Shown here piece by piece: positions 51,665 to 61,499 of a DNA stretch of 64,000 nucleotides (position 1 is the first letter of the stretch; each line of letters opens with the position of its first letter). Position numbers and translations under genes: made by a program. Under the pieces are notes generated by a model. That model ran no database searches. It was given only the letters and a program-made list of their open reading frames with translations, and was not told where the DNA came from. The stretch spans positions 2,170,001 to 2,234,000 of the forward strand of contig OZ219809.1 in NCBI GenBank assembly GCA_964291375.2, given 5' to 3'. The stretch comes from 3107 sp001483205 (GTDB lineage Bacteria; Pseudomonadota; Alphaproteobacteria; Rhodobacterales; Rhodobacteraceae).

Positions 51665-51988
51665 ATGCTGATGCTCGAATGCCCCTGTTGCGGCGTGAAG
51701 GGGGAGGAAACCGAGTTCATCCCCGGCGGCGAAGCGCATCTGAAACGCCACGGCCCCGGCGCGCCGGACGACGATTTCGAGGGCTATCTGTTCCGGCGCA
51801 AAAACCCCGCGGGCGTGCATTTTGAGCGCTGGCGGCACGCCAATGGCTGCGGCAAGTGGTTCCACGTCGCCCGCTGCACCGTAACGCTGGAAGTCTTCGG
51901 CACCTACCCCGCGCAGACAACATCGCCACCCGCCGACATCCTGCGCAGGATCAGAAAGAAACGCCCGGATTGGGAGGGCTGGCGATGA
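51665..51988 (+). CDS. soxD: Sarcosine oxidase subunit delta
   Basis: This small zinc-binding subunit has 107 aa. The zinc ligands are visible in LECPCCG and WFHVARCTVTLEV. It stabilises the heterotetramer and contacts SoxA. GGAGGACCGGA precedes the ATG. The soxA start overlaps its stop by 4 bp. Confidence 0.95.
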   Translation: MLMLECPCCGVKGEETEFIPGGEAHLKRHGPGAPDDDFEGYLFRRKNPAGVHFERWRHANGCGKWFHVARCTVTLEVFGTYPAQTTSPPADILRRIRKKRPDWEGWR

Positions 51989-54900
51989 GCACCCGCCTGC
52001 AAACCCATGGTCGCCTGATCAACCGCGACCGGCCGCTTGGCTTTACCTTCAACGGCAGGCGGCTGAAGGGGTATCAGGGCGATACGCTGGCCTCGGCGCT
52101 TCTGGCCAATGACCGGCTGCTGGTCGGGCGTTCGTTCAAATATCACCGCCCGCGCGGCATCGTTGCCAGCGGCCCGGAAGAGCCGAACGCGCTGATGAAT
52201 ATGGGTCGGGGTGACCGGTTTGAACCCAACCGGCGCGCCACCACGACCGAGCTGTTCGAGGGGCTTTCCTGCGTTTCTCAGAACCATTGGCCGAGCCTTG
52301 AGTTTGACATCGGCGCGGTCAACAACAGGCTGGCCCGCTTTCCTGCCCGCCGGGTTCTATTACAAGACCTTCATCCATCCGCGCGCCGCCTGGAAACATG
52401 TGTTTGAGCCGCTCATTCGCCGCTCTGCCGGTCTGGGCCGGGCACCGCAGGACCGCGACGCGGACCGGTATGAGCATTTCCATGCCTTCACCGATGTGCT
52501 GGTCATCGGTGGCGGCATCGCCGGGCTCCAGGCGGCAAAGGCGGCGGGCGAGGCCGGGGCCAGGGTGCTGTTGCTTGAACAGACCACCCATTGGGGGGGC
52601 CGCGCACCGGTTGACGGGGCAGAAATCGGCGGCAGCCCCGCAGAGGACTGGGTGCGCGACACCGTTAAGGCCCTTGAGGGGATGGGGAATGTCTCGCTCC
52701 GCCTGCGGACGACAGGGGCCGGGGTGTATGACCACGGCTATGTCACCGCCTGCGAATCCGTGGCCGATCATACGCCGGGCGATGGCCGCCCGCGTCATCG
52801 TCTGTGGCGTATCCGCGCCCGGCAGATCGTCACCGCAACCGGGGCGATTGAGCGCCCGCTCAGCTTTGCCGGAAACGATGTGCCGGGGGTCATGCTGGCC
52901 TCTGCCGTGCGGGATTACGTGGTCAACTGGGGGGTCTCGCCCGGCGACCGCACCGTGATCGTCACCAATAATGACGATGCCTATCGCACGGCGATCACGC
53001 TGAAAGAGGCGGGGCTGGGGGTGCCTGCGGTCATCGATGCGCGTCAGGACGTGAACGGGCCGCTGGCCGTTCGCGCCCGCGACATGGGCATCCGGGTCGA
53101 GACCGGCAGGGCAATCGCCATGGTCAGGGGCGGCAAACGGGTCAGAGCCGTCAGCGTCGGCCTGATGGCGGGCGAAGGCGGCGCGCTGGAGGAAATCCTG
53201 TGCGAGGCGGTCGCCATGTCGGGCGGCTGGTCCCCGGTGGTGCATCTGTGGTCCCATTGCGGGGGGCGGCTGATCTGGGACGCCGAAAACGCCGCGTTCA
53301 GGCCCGATGCCGCCCGTCCGCCCACCGGTGACGACGGCGCGGCGATGGTGGTTCCGGCGGGGGCGGCCAATGGTGCACTGACCACCGGCGGGGGGCTGGC
53401 GGACGCCCATGCCGCAGGCAAGGCGGCGGCGAAAGCAGCGGGCTTCACCCCCCGGCGCACCGCCGCACCGAAAGCGACAGACGACCCCCATCAGCCGATC
53501 CTGCCGGTCTGGGTCATGCCCCAGGGGGCGGGGGCCGGGCTGCGGGCGAAGATGTGGCTCGATTACCAGAACGACGTGAAGGTGTCCGACGTTGAGCTGG
53601 CCGCGCGCGAGGGTTATGAGAGCGTCGAACACGCCAAGCGCTACACGACGCTGGGCATGGCGACGGATCAGGGCAAGCTGTCGAACATCAACGGGCTGGC
53701 GGTGCTGTCCGGGGCGCTGGATCAGGAGATTCCGGCCACCGGCACCACCACGTTCCGCCCGCCATATCTGCCGGTTCCGATGGGGGCGATTGCGGGCGAG
53801 GCACGGGGGGGTCTGTTTCAGCCCCTGCGCCGGACGCCCCTGCACGACTGGCATGAGGAAAACGGCGCGGATTGGGAGCCGGTCGGCCAGTGGCGGCGGC
53901 CTTATTGCTATCTTCGCGGGACGGAAAGCCGCGAAGAGGCCGTGAGGCGAGAGATCATCAACACCCGCGAAAACCTTGGCCTGCTGGATGCCTCGACCCT
54001 TGGCAAGCTGCTGGTCAGGGGGCCGGACGCCGGGCGCTTTCTCGACATGCTCTATACCAACATGATGTCCACGCTAAAGCCGGGCAAATGTCGTTATGGC
54101 CTGATGTGTTCGGAAAACGGCTTTCTGATCGATGACGGCGTGGTGGCGCGGATCGACGGCGATGCCTTCCTCTGCCACACCACATCCGGCGGGGCAGAGC
54201 GCATCCACGGCTGGATGGAGGAATGGCTTCAGACCGAATGGTGGGACATGAAGGTCTATGTCGCCAACCTGACCGAGCAGTTCGCGCAGATTGCCGTGGT
54301 CGGCCCGAAGGCCCGCAAGGTTCTGGAAAAGCTGGGGGGTATGGATGTCTCGAAAGCGGCACTGCCGTTCATGGAGTGGCGCGACGGGCGGATCGGCGGG
54401 TTTGACGCGCGGGTGTTTCGCATTTCGTTCTCGGGCGAGCTGAGCTATGAGATCGCGACCCCGGCGGGGCAGGGGCGCGCGTTGTGGGAGACGCTGATAA
54501 AGGCGGGGCGGGAGTTCGGCGTGATGCCCTATGGCACCGAATGTCTGCATGTGATGCGGGCCGAGAAGGGCTTTATTATGATCGGGGATGAGACCGACGG
54601 CACCGTGATCCCGCAGGATCTGGGGCTGGATTGGGCGATCTCTAAGAAAAAGGCCGATTATCTGGGCAAGCGGGCGCAGGCGCGGGCGCATATGACCGAC
54701 CCGGACCGCTGGCGGCTGGTGGGGCTGGAGACAGCGGACGGGTCCGTCTTGCCGGACGGGGCTTATGCGGTCCGGCAGGGGTGTAACGCCAATGGCCAGC
54801 GGAACACAGAGGGGCGCGTGACCTCGACCTATTTCTCGCCTGTGCTGGGCAGGGGCATCGCCATGGGGCTGGTGCAGAACGGGCCGGAGCGGATGGGCGA

Positions 54901-54997
54901 GACGATCCGGTTTGGCGGCACCGACGGCGCGATGATTGAGGCCAAAATCGTCGATCCGGTGTGGTATGACAAGGGCGGAGAAAAACAGGATGTCTGA
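51985..54997 (+). pseudogene. soxA: Sarcosine oxidase subunit alpha, split by a +1 frameshift
   Basis: SoxA provides the NAD-binding and folate-binding parts of sarcosine oxidase. The reading frame starts MSTRLQTHGRLINRDRPLGF at 51985 and runs to residue 119 (NNRLARF, up to 52341). The continuation LPAGFYYKTFIHPRAAWKHV lies one base further in the other frame, so one extra C at 52342-52343 interrupts the gene. Correcting it gives about 1003 aa, the normal length. The rest is intact: NAD fingerprint VLVIGGGIAGLQAAKAAG and a GcvT-like folate-binding C-terminal half. It could be a genuine null mutation, phase variation or a sequencing error. Confidence 0.85.
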
Positions 54998-55556
54998 GCG
55001 GGCGGGGGTCTCTGCGGGCGATCTGGCCAGCGTTGTCGATGCGGGGCAGGCGGGGATGATCACCCTGCGTGGTGATTTGTCCGATCCGGCGCTGATGGCG
55101 GCGGTGCAAGCCGCTGTAGGTGTTGCGGTGCCCGGACAACGGCAGATCACCTTGAGCGCAGAGACCGGCGCGGCTTGGATGTCGCCGGATGAGCTGTTGC
55201 TGCTGACCCCTTATGAGGGGGCCGGGGCGGTGGTCGCCGGTCTGAATGCGGCACTGGCAGGCGCTGGGGTGCATTCCCTGGTGGTTGATGTGTCGGATGC
55301 GCGCGCGGCGTTCCGGGTAGAGGGCGCGGGCGCGCGTGAGGTGCTGGCCAAGCTCGCCCCGGTGGATTTCAGCCCCGAGGCGTTCGGCCCCGGCCACATC
55401 CGGCGGTCGCGTCTGGCGCAGGTTCCGGCGGCGTTCTGGATGTCGGGCGAGGACGAATTTACCGTCATCGTCTTTCGCTCGGTCGCCGAATACGCCCGCG
55501 ACCTGTTGCAGATTGCGGTCCTGCCGGGGGGCGAGGTGGGGTATTTCAGCGGGTGA
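54990..55556 (+). CDS. soxG: Sarcosine oxidase subunit gamma
   Basis: The 188-aa SoxG structural subunit follows soxA with an 8-bp overlap. Its fold is related to the GcvT/YgfZ family. The segments QITLSAETGAAWMSPDELLL and VEGAGAREVLAKLAPVDFSP are recognisable. It completes the soxBDAG operon. No folD, purU or glyA follows. Confidence 0.93.
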   Translation: MSERAGVSAGDLASVVDAGQAGMITLRGDLSDPALMAAVQAAVGVAVPGQRQITLSAETGAAWMSPDELLLLTPYEGAGAVVAGLNAALAGAGVHSLVVDVSDARAAFRVEGAGAREVLAKLAPVDFSPEAFGPGHIRRSRLAQVPAAFWMSGEDEFTVIVFRSVAEYARDLLQIAVLPGGEVGYFSG

Positions 55557-55645
55557 TCCCTTTGGGGTGCGCCAGTTTCGGGGTTTACTTTTCGATAAGG
55601 TTGTGGAACGTTTTGCCCTGACAACTTTCCCGAAGGAGAAATCGC

Positions 55646-56056
55646 ATGAAATTTTCTTGTGCAATAGCGGCTTTCGCGCTTGCGGCGGGGGTATTCACAT
55701 CACCAGCCCGCGCCGGGACATATCTTTGCGAGATTGCCGCGGACTATACCAGGGGATGGATTGACGGCCAATATCTCATCACGCACGAGCCGGGGGCCGA
55801 TGTGGCGCTTGTCAGGAGTAACGGCGTGTTTTACGACGAGGAACAGTCATTTGAATGGAAAGTCAGAACGGATAATAACCGGTGGCTGACATTCACCTAC
55901 AACGCCGAAAAAATGCCGACCGCGCAGGGTGGTTTCGTTCGCGTCCGTTATACGGGGTTCATATCCCGGTCTGATCTGTCTTTCCGGGTCAACGCCAGAG
56001 TGGGCCATCATGGTCAGGCTGAGACCGCCAAAGGCACCTGCGAGGAAAGAGGCTGA
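55646..56056 (+). CDS. Hypothetical secreted protein
   Basis: This 136-aa protein has a clear signal peptide (MKFSCAIAAFALAAGVFTSP, cleaved after ARA) and two cysteines in the mature part (near the start, YLCEIA, and near the end, KGTCEE) that could pair. The remainder is predicted to be beta-rich. AAGGAG precedes the ATG. I do not recognise the family. It is separated from soxG by 89 bp and converges with recG. Confidence 0.75.
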   Translation: MKFSCAIAAFALAAGVFTSPARAGTYLCEIAADYTRGWIDGQYLITHEPGADVALVRSNGVFYDEEQSFEWKVRTDNNRWLTFTYNAEKMPTAQGGFVRVRYTGFISRSDLSFRVNARVGHHGQAETAKGTCEERG

Positions 56057-56125
56057 GCGGTCTCTTCGGACGCCCCGGTGCATGAGATCAAAATCCGGTC
56101 GTCACGCCATATGTGCCACCCCCTG

Positions 56126-58216
56126 CTACCCCACCGACAACAGGCGAATCCCCTTGTCCTGCTCCATCAGCCACAGCAGAACCCGCGCTGCCTGCCCGCG
56201 CCCCGTCTCAAGCAGCGGGTCATCGGCCAGCAGTTTCCGCGCATCAGACTGCGCCAGCGACATCAGGTCTGCCTGTCGCTCGGGATCGGCAACCTGAAAC
56301 CGGGGCAGCCCCGACTGGGCAACCCCGATCACATCCCCCGCCCCGCGCATCGCCAGGTCTTCCTCTGAGATACGAAAGCCGTCCTCGGTTTCCCGCAGGA
56401 TTTCCAACCGCCGTCGCGCCGTTTCCGAAAGCGGCGGGCGGAACATCATCAGGCAGGTGGATTTCTCTGCCCCGCGCCCGACCCGGCCCCGCAACTGGTG
56501 CAACTGGGCAAGACCAAAGGTTTCCGCCTGCTCGATGACCATGATCGAGGCATTGGGCACATCCACCCCCACCTCTATCGCCGTCGTCGCCACCAGCACC
56601 CTGGTCTGACCGGCGATGAAACGCGCCATGGCGGTGTCTTTTTCTGCCGGGGGCAACTGTCCGTGGACAAGCCCGACGACTTCCTCGCCCAATTCAGCCC
56701 GCAAATGGCGAAAGCGCTCCTCGGCGGCGGTCAGATCAACGACCTCGCTTTCCCCGACCAGCGGACAGACCCAATATGCCTGCCTGCCCCCGGCAATCGC
56801 CGCACGCAGATGCGCCACCACCTCGGTCATCCGCCCGGCAGACACCAGCGCGGTGGCAACCGGCACACGTCCGGGCGGCTTTTCGTCCAGCACCGAAACA
56901 TCCATGTCGCCATAATGGGTCAGCGCCAGACTGCGCGGAATCGGTGTGGCGGTCATAACCAGAACATCCGGGGCCACCCCCTTTGCGCCAAGTTCCATCC
57001 GCTGGCGCACCCCGAAACGGTGCTGCTCATCAATCACCACCAGGCGAAGATCGGCAAAGTCCACGTCCTTCTGAAAAACCGCATGGGTGCCGACGAGGAT
57101 GCCGATTTCCCCGTCTGCAAGCGCTTTCAGCTTTGCCTGCCGCTCCCGCCCCGTATCACGCCCGGTCAGACTGTCCAGCCGCACCCCGGCAGCCCCGGCA
57201 AGCGGGCGCAATCCGTCCAGATGCTGGCGGGTCAGAATTTCCGTCGGGGCCATCATCACCCCCTGCCCGCCAGCCTCAACCGCGGCCAAAAGCGCCATCA
57301 GCGCCACCAGCGTCTTGCCCGCGCCCACATCCCCCTGCAACAGCCGGTTCATGCGCGCGGGCGCGGCCATGTCGGCGCAAATCTCGGCAATCGCGCGGGT
57401 CTGGGCAGCGGTTGGCCGATACGGCAGGGCCTTGATCACCCGTGCCTGCAACACCGCCGTTGCCCGGCTTTCGACCCCTTTCGCCCGCCGCCCGAAGGCC
57501 CGCGCCAGGGCCAGGGTCAACTGATGGGCAAAGAACTCATCATAAGCGATGCGCCGCCGGGGGGCTGCATCGGGCGACAAATCAACGGCAGAGGCGGGAT
57601 GATGCACGGCGCGGATCGCCGTCCCCCAGTCCGGCCAGCTTTCGCGTTTTTTCAGGCCGGGGTCGATCCACTCTGCAAGCTCCGGTGCGCGCTCCACCGC
57701 CGACAGGACCGCCCGGCGCATGGGTTTCTGGGTGAGGCCCGCCGTCAGCGGATAGAGCGGCTCGAACTCCGGCAGGTCGTCGGCCTCTTCCGGGCGCAGG
57801 ATATGGTCAGGATGCGGCATCTGCGCGATGTTGTCGAACAGCTCTAACTTGCCCGAGATGATCCGCTTTTGCCCGCTTGGCAGCACCTTGTTCAGATAAT
57901 CGGGATGGGCATGAAAAAAGACCAACTGAAAAGTTTCCTGCGCGTCCCGGACCTGTATGCGATAGGGTTTGCCGCGGGCGCGCGGCGGATAATGATTGCC
58001 GACCGTCACCCCGACCGTGACCACGGCGGGCGGCTCCGCCCCCCGGATTGTCGGGATCAGGCGACGGCTCACCCCGGTATGGGGCAGGGTGAACAGCAGA
58101 TCACGCGGGCGCTCCACCCCCATCTGCGGCAGGTTGCGGGCCGATTTCGGGCCGACCCCGGCAAGGGTTTCAAGCCCCGCGAACAGCGGGAACAGGATTT
58201 CCGGCCGCCCGCTCAT
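56126..58216 (-). CDS. recG: ATP-dependent DNA helicase RecG
   Basis: RecG reverses stalled forks and branch-migrates junctions. The 696-aa protein has an N-terminal wedge/OB domain (VTVGVTVGNHYPPRARGKPY), Walker A GDVGAGKTLVALMALLAAVE, a DEQH box in VVIDEQHRFGVRQR, TATPIPRSLALTHYGDMDVS (motif III), and helicase C motifs ending in QLRGRVGRG. Its ATG overlaps, as ATGA, the stop that ligA would have if a one-base deletion in ligA were corrected. Confidence 0.96.
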   Translation of the reverse strand: MSGRPEILFPLFAGLETLAGVGPKSARNLPQMGVERPRDLLFTLPHTGVSRRLIPTIRGAEPPAVVTVGVTVGNHYPPRARGKPYRIQVRDAQETFQLVFFHAHPDYLNKVLPSGQKRIISGKLELFDNIAQMPHPDHILRPEEADDLPEFEPLYPLTAGLTQKPMRRAVLSAVERAPELAEWIDPGLKKRESWPDWGTAIRAVHHPASAVDLSPDAAPRRRIAYDEFFAHQLTLALARAFGRRAKGVESRATAVLQARVIKALPYRPTAAQTRAIAEICADMAAPARMNRLLQGDVGAGKTLVALMALLAAVEAGGQGVMMAPTEILTRQHLDGLRPLAGAAGVRLDSLTGRDTGRERQAKLKALADGEIGILVGTHAVFQKDVDFADLRLVVIDEQHRFGVRQRMELGAKGVAPDVLVMTATPIPRSLALTHYGDMDVSVLDEKPPGRVPVATALVSAGRMTEVVAHLRAAIAGGRQAYWVCPLVGESEVVDLTAAEERFRHLRAELGEEVVGLVHGQLPPAEKDTAMARFIAGQTRVLVATTAIEVGVDVPNASIMVIEQAETFGLAQLHQLRGRVGRGAEKSTCLMMFRPPLSETARRRLEILRETEDGFRISEEDLAMRGAGDVIGVAQSGLPRFQVADPERQADLMSLAQSDARKLLADDPLLETGRGQAARVLLWLMEQDKGIRLLSVG

Positions 58217-58259
58217 TCCGCACCAATCAGGGCCAGCCAGCCGTTTTCGTCAACAACCG

Positions 58260-60341
58260 TCACCCCCAGGCCTCCGCTTTGGTGGCTTTTGACCCGGCCC
58301 CCGGCCCGGCGACCAGCAGGTCCGTTCTGGCAGAGACAGACCCGGACACTTTCGCCCCCAATGCCTCGGCCCGCGCCTTGGCCTCTGCCCGGGTCATCCC
58401 TTGCAGGGTGCCGGTAAAGACCACGGTCTTGCCCGCAACCGGGCTGTCGGCAACCGTGACCGGCTCGGCATCCTCGACCTCAAGAAAGCCGATCAGACGG
58501 TCAATCAGGGCGCGCTCTGCATCCTGACCGAAGGCGGTGACCAGAGAGGCCGCCATCACTTCGCCCACACCATCAATCGCGATCATCTGCTGCCACGGCT
58601 CGCCCTGCCCGATCCGGGCACCGGTCATCGCGTCAGAGAACGCCCGCCAACTGCCGTAATGGGCGGCAAGCAGCCTTGACGCGCTTTCGCCCACATGCCG
58701 GATGCCCAGCGCAAAGATCAGCCGCGCCAGAGGAATGCGCCGCCGGTCCTCGATGGCCCGAAACAGATTTTGCGCCGATTTTTCCCCCCAGCCATCCCGG
58801 TCTTTCAGTTTCACCGGGTTGTCCGCGTCCCGCCTCTCAAGGGTGAATATATCCGCCGGTTCCCTGACCCGCAGGTGCTCATCGGCATGAAACGCCTCGA
58901 TCTGTTTTGCGCCCAGCCCCTCGATGTCGAACGCGGCGCGAGAGACGAAATGTTTCAGCTTCTCGACCGCCTGAGCGGGGCATCCCAGCCCGCCGGTGCA
59001 GCGGTGCACCGCGTCGCCTTCCTCGCGGACCGCTTCTGAGCCGCATTCCGGGCAGGTTCGGGGAAAGCCGAAGGGGGTGGCGTCGCCGGGCCGCGCCGAC
59101 AGATCCACGTCTTTGACCTTGGGGATCACGTCGCCCGCCCGGTAAACCTGCACCCGGTCGCCGATGCGAATGTCCCGGCCTGCGCGAATCTCGGCCCCGG
59201 TCGAATCCCGGCCCGCGATGTAGTCCTCATTGTGGAGCGTCGCATTCGAGACCACGACGCCGCCCACCGTCACCGGCCTTAAGCGCGCCACGGGGGACAG
59301 TGCGCCGGTCCTGCCGACCTGAATGTCGATTGCGTCCAGCCGGGTCCAGGCAAGTTCTGCCGGGAATTTGTGGGCAATCGCCCAGCGGGGGGTCGTTGAG
59401 CGGACCCCGAGCCGGTCCTGCAAGCCCAGATCATCGACCTTATAGACCACGCCGTCGAGGTCATAGCCAAGGGTGGCGCGCGCGGCCTCGATGTGCCGGT
59501 AATGGGCCAGCATTTCGGTCGTGTTCGCGCAGGGCCGCGCAAGCGGGTTGGTCCGAAACCCGAGCGCGGCCAGACGGTTGAGTGCGCCGGACTGGGTTTC
59601 GGCCAGCGGCGCGGACAGCTCTCCCCAGGCATAGGCGAGGAATTTCAGCGGGCGGCTGCGGGTGATTTCCGCGTCCAACTGGCGCAAGGAACCCGCCGCC
59701 GCATTGCGCGGATTGGCGAATGTCCTGGCCCCCGCCTCTGTCTGCACAGCGTTCAGGGCGGCAAAATCCTGATGGCTCATGTAGACTTCGCCGCGCACCT
59801 CCAGCACATCCGGCGCGCCGCCCTTCAGCCGCTGCGGAATGTCGCCGATGGTGCGCGCATTTGCGGTCACGTCCTCGCCGGTCTGCCCGTCGCCCCGTGT
59901 CGCCGCCCGCACCAGGGTGCCGTTCTCATACCGCAGGGACAGCGACAGCCCGTCGATTTTCGGCTCGGCGGTGAAGGCAAGCGGCGCATCGGCGTCCAGC
60001 CCCAGATACCGCCGGATACGCGCCGCGAACTCCGTGACATCGCTTTCGTCAAAAGCGTTGGCGAGCGACAACATGCGCACCCTGTGCCTGACCTTGGCAA
60101 ACCCCTCCGCGACCGGCCCGCCGACCTGCTCCGAGGGGCTGTCGGCGCGTTTCAGGCCGGGAAACCGCGCCTCAATCCGGGCGTTGCGCGCCTTCAGCCG
60201 GTCATATTCCGCGTCGGACATTTCCGGGGCATCCCCGGTGTGATAGGCGATGTTGGCGCGCGCAAGGATTCGGGCGAGATCGGCAAGCTCCGCCCAGGCC
60301 TCGGCTTCGGTCAAACGGTCAACAGGTGGGCGCTCGGCCAA
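58260..60341 (-). CDS. ligA: NAD-dependent DNA ligase LigA, C-terminus truncated by frameshift
   Basis: LigA seals nicks in replication and repair. The 693-aa product carries the adenylated lysine in EPKIDGLSLS (Lys128), OB fold, zinc cysteines in CPECGSEAVREEGDAVHRC and GLGCPAQ, helix-hairpin-helix repeats and a BRCT domain. Translation stops at 58260 after KATKAEAWG. One additional G in the G5 run (58263-58267, C5 on the plus strand) would extend it by VTVVDENGWLALIGAE to a stop at 58213 that overlaps the recG ATG. That restored end matches the normal LigA/BRCT terminus (709 aa). Confidence 0.93.
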   Translation of the reverse strand: MAERPPVDRLTEAEAWAELADLARILARANIAYHTGDAPEMSDAEYDRLKARNARIEARFPGLKRADSPSEQVGGPVAEGFAKVRHRVRMLSLANAFDESDVTEFAARIRRYLGLDADAPLAFTAEPKIDGLSLSLRYENGTLVRAATRGDGQTGEDVTANARTIGDIPQRLKGGAPDVLEVRGEVYMSHQDFAALNAVQTEAGARTFANPRNAAAGSLRQLDAEITRSRPLKFLAYAWGELSAPLAETQSGALNRLAALGFRTNPLARPCANTTEMLAHYRHIEAARATLGYDLDGVVYKVDDLGLQDRLGVRSTTPRWAIAHKFPAELAWTRLDAIDIQVGRTGALSPVARLRPVTVGGVVVSNATLHNEDYIAGRDSTGAEIRAGRDIRIGDRVQVYRAGDVIPKVKDVDLSARPGDATPFGFPRTCPECGSEAVREEGDAVHRCTGGLGCPAQAVEKLKHFVSRAAFDIEGLGAKQIEAFHADEHLRVREPADIFTLERRDADNPVKLKDRDGWGEKSAQNLFRAIEDRRRIPLARLIFALGIRHVGESASRLLAAHYGSWRAFSDAMTGARIGQGEPWQQMIAIDGVGEVMAASLVTAFGQDAERALIDRLIGFLEVEDAEPVTVADSPVAGKTVVFTGTLQGMTRAEAKARAEALGAKVSGSVSARTDLLVAGPGAGSKATKAEAWG

Positions 60342-60455
60342 ATGAACCTCCCGTCAGTGGTATCACTCGGCTATAGAAGCGCACCTGCGCAAGGTCCAGT
60401 CCCAAGCAGCGCCCGGCGGAACGGCCACTGTCTGTTTCCTGAAAGGCCGGGGGTG

Positions 60456-61496
60456 TCAGGCCGCCAGCCCATCCTGATTGAAAAAGTGCAGGCGATCAGG
60501 GTCGAATGTCAGCCCGCAGGTATCCCCCGGCTTAAGCTCGGTATCGCCATTGATCCTGACATTGATCTGGCCTGCCTCATCACAATCAAAGATCACGAAC
60601 GTGTCGGCCCCCAGATATTCCAGCACATCAACCGTGCCGTCCACCTCGCCCGTGCCGGATTCGCCGATGGTGATATGCTCCGGGCGAATGCCGAGATGAA
60701 CCGCATTGCCGGAATATGCACCGCCCCGTCCGCCCCGGACGGTATATGACCCGCCTTCGGTCGCGCACGGCACCACATTCATCTTCGGGCTGCCGATGAA
60801 CTGGGCCACGAACAGATTGGCGGGATTGTCGTAAAGCTGTCTCGGCGTGCCGACCTGGGCAATCTTGCCGAACTCCAGCACCACGATACGGTCGGCCAGC
60901 GTCATCGCCTCGACCTGATCATGGGTCACATAGATCATTGACGCCTTCAGTTGCTGATGCAGCTTGGCGATTTCATAGCGCATCTCGACCCTGAGGGACG
61001 CATCAAGGTTGGAAAGCGGCTCATCAAACAGGAATGCCGTCGGGTCGCGGACGATAGAGCGGCCAATCGCCACCCGCTGACGCTGACCGCCCGAGAGATC
61101 CTTGGGCCGCCGGTCAAGATACGGGTCGAGCTTGAGAACGCGCGCCGCCTCGGCGACTTTGGTGGCGATCTCGGCCTTTGGCAGCCCTGCCGATTTCAGG
61201 GGAAAGCCCACATTGTCCCGCACCGACATATGCGGGTAGAGCGCATAAGACTGAAACACCATCGCCAGGCCGCGCTTTGACGGCGGTTCTGCCGTGGCGT
61301 CGCGCCCGTCGATCAGAATCTGGCCGCGACTGGTTTCCTCAAGCCCCGCGATCATCCGCAACAGGGTGGATTTCCCGCATCCCGACGGCCCGACGAAGAT
61401 GACAAACTCCCCTTCGTTGATGGTCAGGTCCACCCCCTTGATCACCTGAGCCGCCCCAAACCATTTCTCGACGGATTTGAGTTCGATCATTGACAT
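60456..61496 (-). CDS. Sugar-type ABC transporter ATP-binding protein (MalK/UgpC family)
   Basis: This 346-aa ATPase of the CUT1 importer class has Walker A GPSGCGKST, signature LSGGQRQRVAIGRS, Walker B AFLFDEPLSNLD and a C-terminal OB/TOBE regulatory region (LGIRPEHITIGESG). GGGAGG lies 9 nt before the ATG. It is the last of three adjacent minus-strand genes, after a permease and a GH63-like hydrolase. Substrates of CUT1 systems are oligosaccharides and glycosides; the neighbouring hydrolase suggests a glycosylglycerate or related compatible-solute glycoside. Confidence 0.92.
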   Translation of the reverse strand: MSMIELKSVEKWFGAAQVIKGVDLTINEGEFVIFVGPSGCGKSTLLRMIAGLEETSRGQILIDGRDATAEPPSKRGLAMVFQSYALYPHMSVRDNVGFPLKSAGLPKAEIATKVAEAARVLKLDPYLDRRPKDLSGGQRQRVAIGRSIVRDPTAFLFDEPLSNLDASLRVEMRYEIAKLHQQLKASMIYVTHDQVEAMTLADRIVVLEFGKIAQVGTPRQLYDNPANLFVAQFIGSPKMNVVPCATEGGSYTVRGGRGGAYSGNAVHLGIRPEHITIGESGTGEVDGTVDVLEYLGADTFVIFDCDEAGQINVRINGDTELKPGDTCGLTFDPDRLHFFNQDGLAA

Positions 61497-61499
61497 TTC

